Origin: Chloroflexota bacterium
GTDB taxonomy: Bacteria; Chloroflexota; Dehalococcoidia; Dehalococcoidales; JAHJRU01
DNA length: 8,330 nucleotides
Assembly: GCA_018830745.1 (NCBI GenBank)
Contig: JAHJRU010000143.1
Coordinates: 1-8,330 of the forward strand
Direction of reading: 5' to 3'
Below the pieces are notes generated by a model, which was not told the DNA's origin, made no database searches, and worked only from the letters and a program-made list of their open reading frames with translations. Positions 6,433 through 8,330 of this stretch are shown in pieces. Positions within the stretch are counted from its first letter, which is position 1. Every line of letters starts with the position of its first letter. The position numbers were made by a program, and so were the translations under genes.

Positions 6433-6441
6433 TTCTTTCTC

Positions 6442-6630
6442 CTAGGCGCTTTCGCCTTTAATCTCAGCCCCACAATGCGGACATACCCGATTATCCCGGG
6501 GCACGGGTTTATGACAACCAGGGCAGTAGAATACGCTAACCCCACAGAGCTGACAATAGGGCAAATCCGATTCTACCATTTCGTCGTCGCAGTAGGGACA
6601 GTGCCGTAATTCCTTTTTTGGCTCAGTCAT
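6442..6630 (-). CDS. Small double zinc-ribbon protein in the Fe-S/sulfur operon
   Basis: This 62-residue protein consists almost wholly of four CxxC knuckles: C11/C14 (CPYC), C26/C29 (CQLC), C36/C39 (CPGC) and C50/C53 (CPHC). This is the layout of a double zinc ribbon. The eight cysteines could bind two zinc ions, or conceivably iron. ATG 6630 shares its A with the TGA stop of the scaffold gene (TGATG), and GGAGG lies 9 nt upstream; a TTG one codon earlier is possible but less likely. The overlap implies translational coupling to the scaffold protein. No function is recognised. Its position between an Fe-S scaffold and a sulfur-transfer protein suggests, by context only, an adaptor or metal-handling role. 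Confidence 0.85.
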   Translation of the reverse strand: MTEPKKELRHCPYCDDEMVESDLPYCQLCGVSVFYCPGCHKPVPRDNRVCPHCGAEIKGESA

Positions 6631-7022
6631 CAACCCTTACCTCCTCCTTTTTTCTGTTTGCTCTGGTAATTCTCTATCGCTTTGTGGAGGGCTTGAGCCC
6701 CCAGGTTGGAGCAATGGAACTTATTCTTGGGCAACCCCTCCAGTTTTTCGGCCACCGAGCTGGGAGTAATCTTTAAGGCTTCTTCTATGGTCTTTCCTAT
6801 AGCCATCTCGCTAACCATGCTGGAAACAGCAATGGCCGCGCCACAGCCGAAGGTCTTGAATTTAATATCCTCCAGGTGGTTATCTTTAACCTTAATGTAG
6901 AAGGTCATCATATCCCCACATACTGGATTGCCTTCCTCTCCCAAACCGTCGGGATTCTCAATTTCACCCACATTTCGGGGGTTCATAAAGTGTTCCATCA
7001 CCTTTTCACTGTAAATCGGCAT
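6630..7022 (-). CDS. iscU: IscU/NifU-like Fe-S cluster assembly scaffold
   Basis: This is a 130-residue scaffold protein on which [2Fe-2S] or [4Fe-4S] clusters are built before transfer to apoproteins. All expected ligands are present: C35 and D37 in GNPVCGDMM, C60 in FGCGAAIAVSSM, and H103-C104 in KFHCSNLGAQAL. It begins with the typical MPIYSEKVMEHFMNPRNVGE, and its C-terminus is a lysine/glycine tail (KQKKGGGKG). The frame is open 13 codons further upstream, inside the neighbouring gene, but an AAAGGAGG before ATG 7022 and the family N-terminus fix this start. It starts 1 nt after the stop of the desulfurase-like gene, so the two are translated together. The scaffold looks fully functional even though its desulfurase partner does not. 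Confidence 0.95.
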   Translation of the reverse strand: MPIYSEKVMEHFMNPRNVGEIENPDGLGEEGNPVCGDMMTFYIKVKDNHLEDIKFKTFGCGAAIAVSSMVSEMAIGKTIEEALKITPSSVAEKLEGLPKNKFHCSNLGAQALHKAIENYQSKQKKGGGKG

Positions 7023-7023
7023 G

Positions 7024-8214
7024 CTACTTGCCTCCTTTGGCTTTCTGAATATACTTAGCATAGAGCGGAGACATCTGCCGCAGTCTCTCCGCGATGGGCG
7101 GCATCACCTCCAGAACATAGTCGATATCTTTAAGGGTAGTGTGCAAACCAAGGGTAAAAAGGACAGAACCCTGGGCTATCTCATGAGACAGTCCCATGGC
7201 AATAAGTACGTGTGACGCTTTAAGCGCCCTTGAGGTACAGGCGGAGCCGCTGGAGACGGCGACGCCCTGGCTGTTCAGTAACATGAGCAAGGACTCGCCC
7301 TCGATAAACTCCACGCAGAAACTGGCATTTCCCGGCAGGCGGTTCTGCGGATGGCCGGTAACCACCACGTGGTCAATCTTGCGGGGCAGTTCTGTCAGTA
7401 GGCGGTCGCGTAATGGGGTGAGATGTTTCATCCGGACAGCCTGATTGACCGTTGCCATTTCTGCTGCTTTCCCCAGACCAACGATGGCAGCTACGTTCTC
7501 CGTGCCCGCCCGCCGGCCTCCCTCCTGTATCCCACCATCAATGAGGGGCATGATTCGCACCCCTTTGCGCACCCAGAGGGCAGCTGCGCCCTGCGGTCCA
7601 TAAAATTGGTTCCCGGCCAGGCTCAAGGCATCCACACCTAATGCTTTTACACTAATCGGCATGCTTCCTGCGGTAGCCACGGCATCGGTGTGGAAAACCA
7701 CCTTTCTCTCCCTCACTAGCTCAGCAATTTCCTTAATAGGCTCTATGGTGCCCACCTCAGAATTGGCGTGCATTATTGAAACCAGAATGGTGTCATCTCT
7801 GATACTGCGCCGAACCTCCTCCGGGTCAACGCTACCGTACTGGTCAACCGGGACCAGGCTTACCTCAAAGCCTAACTTCTCCATGGTTTTAGCTGAGTTC
7901 ATCACGGAGAAGTGCTCAATGGCTGAAATTACTATGTGTTTGCCCTTTTCCTGATGGGCCAACGCCAGGCCTTTGACAGCGAAATTATTGCTCTCCGTGC
8001 CACTGCCGGTAAATATTATTTCTTCTTCGTCGTCAGCATCGATAAGCTGTGCCACCTGAGAGCGGGCATCATCAACTGCGATTCGAGGAGGGTCACCCCA
8101 ATCGTGAAGGGACGAAGGATTGCCAAAGTTATCCCACAAAAAGGGGAGCATGGCCTCACGCACTTCAGCAATAAGGGGAGAACCGGCTATATTGTCCAGA
8201 TAAACTTTTCTCAT
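7024..8214 (-). CDS. IscS/NifS-like cysteine desulfurase homologue lacking the PLP lysine
   Basis: This is a 396-residue class V aminotransferase-fold protein of full IscS/NifS length. Recognisable family elements are YLDNIAGSP (5-13; usually DNAATTP), TGSGTESNN (69-77), H101 (PLP-stacking His), D177 in HTDAV (pyridine-nitrogen Asp), [14 protein letters not shown] (227-240) and the cysteine loop [10 protein letters not shown] with C326. The site normally read as S-x-H-K is A-G-N202-Q203-FYGP, so the lysine that forms the Schiff base with PLP is glutamine (codon CAA, 7606-7608). The Gln contacting PLP O3' is A180, and the substrate-carboxylate arginine of SIRF is L352. Desulfurase activity is therefore doubtful. 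An Archaeoglobus fulgidus IscS without this lysine was reported to be inactive but able to supply a cysteine ligand for cluster assembly. AGGGGA precedes ATG 8214. It leads the five-gene operon. Confidence 0.93.
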   Translation of the reverse strand: MRKVYLDNIAGSPLIAEVREAMLPFLWDNFGNPSSLHDWGDPPRIAVDDARSQVAQLIDADDEEEIIFTGSGTESNNFAVKGLALAHQEKGKHIVISAIEHFSVMNSAKTMEKLGFEVSLVPVDQYGSVDPEEVRRSIRDDTILVSIMHANSEVGTIEPIKEIAELVRERKVVFHTDAVATAGSMPISVKALGVDALSLAGNQFYGPQGAAALWVRKGVRIMPLIDGGIQEGGRRAGTENVAAIVGLGKAAEMATVNQAVRMKHLTPLRDRLLTELPRKIDHVVVTGHPQNRLPGNASFCVEFIEGESLLMLLNSQGVAVSSGSACTSRALKASHVLIAMGLSHEIAQGSVLFTLGLHTTLKDIDYVLEVMPPIAERLRQMSPLYAKYIQKAKGGK

Positions 8215-8272
8215 ATCATCCCCTGAATTATGTTCCGCAGCCAGACACTTATTCTAATCAATTAATGCCACA

Positions 8273-8281
8273 ATTATACCA
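8273..8281 (-). promoter_or_regulatory. Extended -10 promoter of the iscS-like/iscU/dsrE/tusA operon
   Basis: On the minus strand TGGTATAAT gives a perfect TATAAT (8273-8278) with the TG of an extended -10 element. No good -35 box is found 15-18 nt upstream, which is common for extended -10 promoters. The start would lie near 8266, leaving a leader of about 50 nt. No IscR-type regulator gene is seen in the window. Confidence 0.55.
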
Positions 8282-8330
8282 TAAAAGCATCGGCTAAATT
8301 TTAACCAGCCTTAGTCTTTAATTCTAAGCC

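Noticed and set aside
7023..7061. 13-residue N-terminal extension of the IscU-like protein
   Set aside because: It overlaps the end of the desulfurase-like gene. The conserved N-terminus begins at ATG 7022, which has a strong ribosome binding site.
7024..8214. The missing lysine as a sign of a pseudogene or frameshift
   Set aside because: The reading frame is full length with all other blocks in order, a good ribosome binding site and tight coupling to an intact scaffold gene, so a decayed gene is less likely than a functional variant.

Overview
The window carries nine complete genes on the minus strand and one 5'-truncated gene on the plus strand at its left edge. No RNA genes, mobile elements or CRISPR arrays were seen. 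The mixture suggests an anaerobic bacterium, most likely of the Dehalococcoidia (Chloroflexota) or a similar deep-branching anaerobic group. The features pointing that way are a corrinoid-enzyme activation-type domain, an iron-sulfur flavoprotein, a fused FAD/iron-sulfur/CCG oxidoreductase, a DsrE_2-family protein with TusA, and many small zinc ribbons. The taxonomic placement is inferred from gene content and recalled family resemblance; it was not computed.

Reading the minus strand in the direction of transcription, an extended -10 promoter (8273-8281) precedes a tightly packed five-gene operon. Its order is a cysteine-desulfurase-like protein (8214-7024), an IscU/NifU scaffold (7022-6630), a small double zinc ribbon (6630-6442), a DsrE_2-family protein (6432-5935) and TusA (5902-5669). 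Junctions are 1 nt, an overlap, 9 nt and 32 nt. The scaffold keeps all its cluster ligands. The desulfurase homologue has glutamine where the PLP-binding lysine should be and leucine at the substrate-binding arginine, yet keeps the mobile-loop cysteine. This points to an Fe-S assembly module whose sulfur does not come from ordinary IscS chemistry, with the DsrE/TusA pair alongside as possible persulfide carriers or as an alternative route.

A second operon follows, driven by a near-consensus promoter (5541-5569) with a palindrome next to it. It encodes an ArsR-type repressor with three cysteines (5493-5164) and a 1025-residue oxidoreductase (5136-2059). The oxidoreductase has a GlcD-like FAD domain, two [4Fe-4S] ferredoxin motifs, two CCG domains and an extraordinary methionine/proline-rich C-terminal tail.

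Next come a small zinc ribbon and a two-helix membrane protein (1895-1440) that end at an inverted repeat (1357-1408). After it, an iron-sulfur flavoprotein with its own promoter and a GTG start (1234-560) converges on the truncated plus-strand gene related to the methionine synthase activation domain (ending at 515). No stretch over 300 bases lacks a gene. The longest gaps are 5494-5668 (promoter/operator and the operon end), 1235-1439 (promoter and inverted repeat) and 1896-2058 (AT-rich, nothing convincing).
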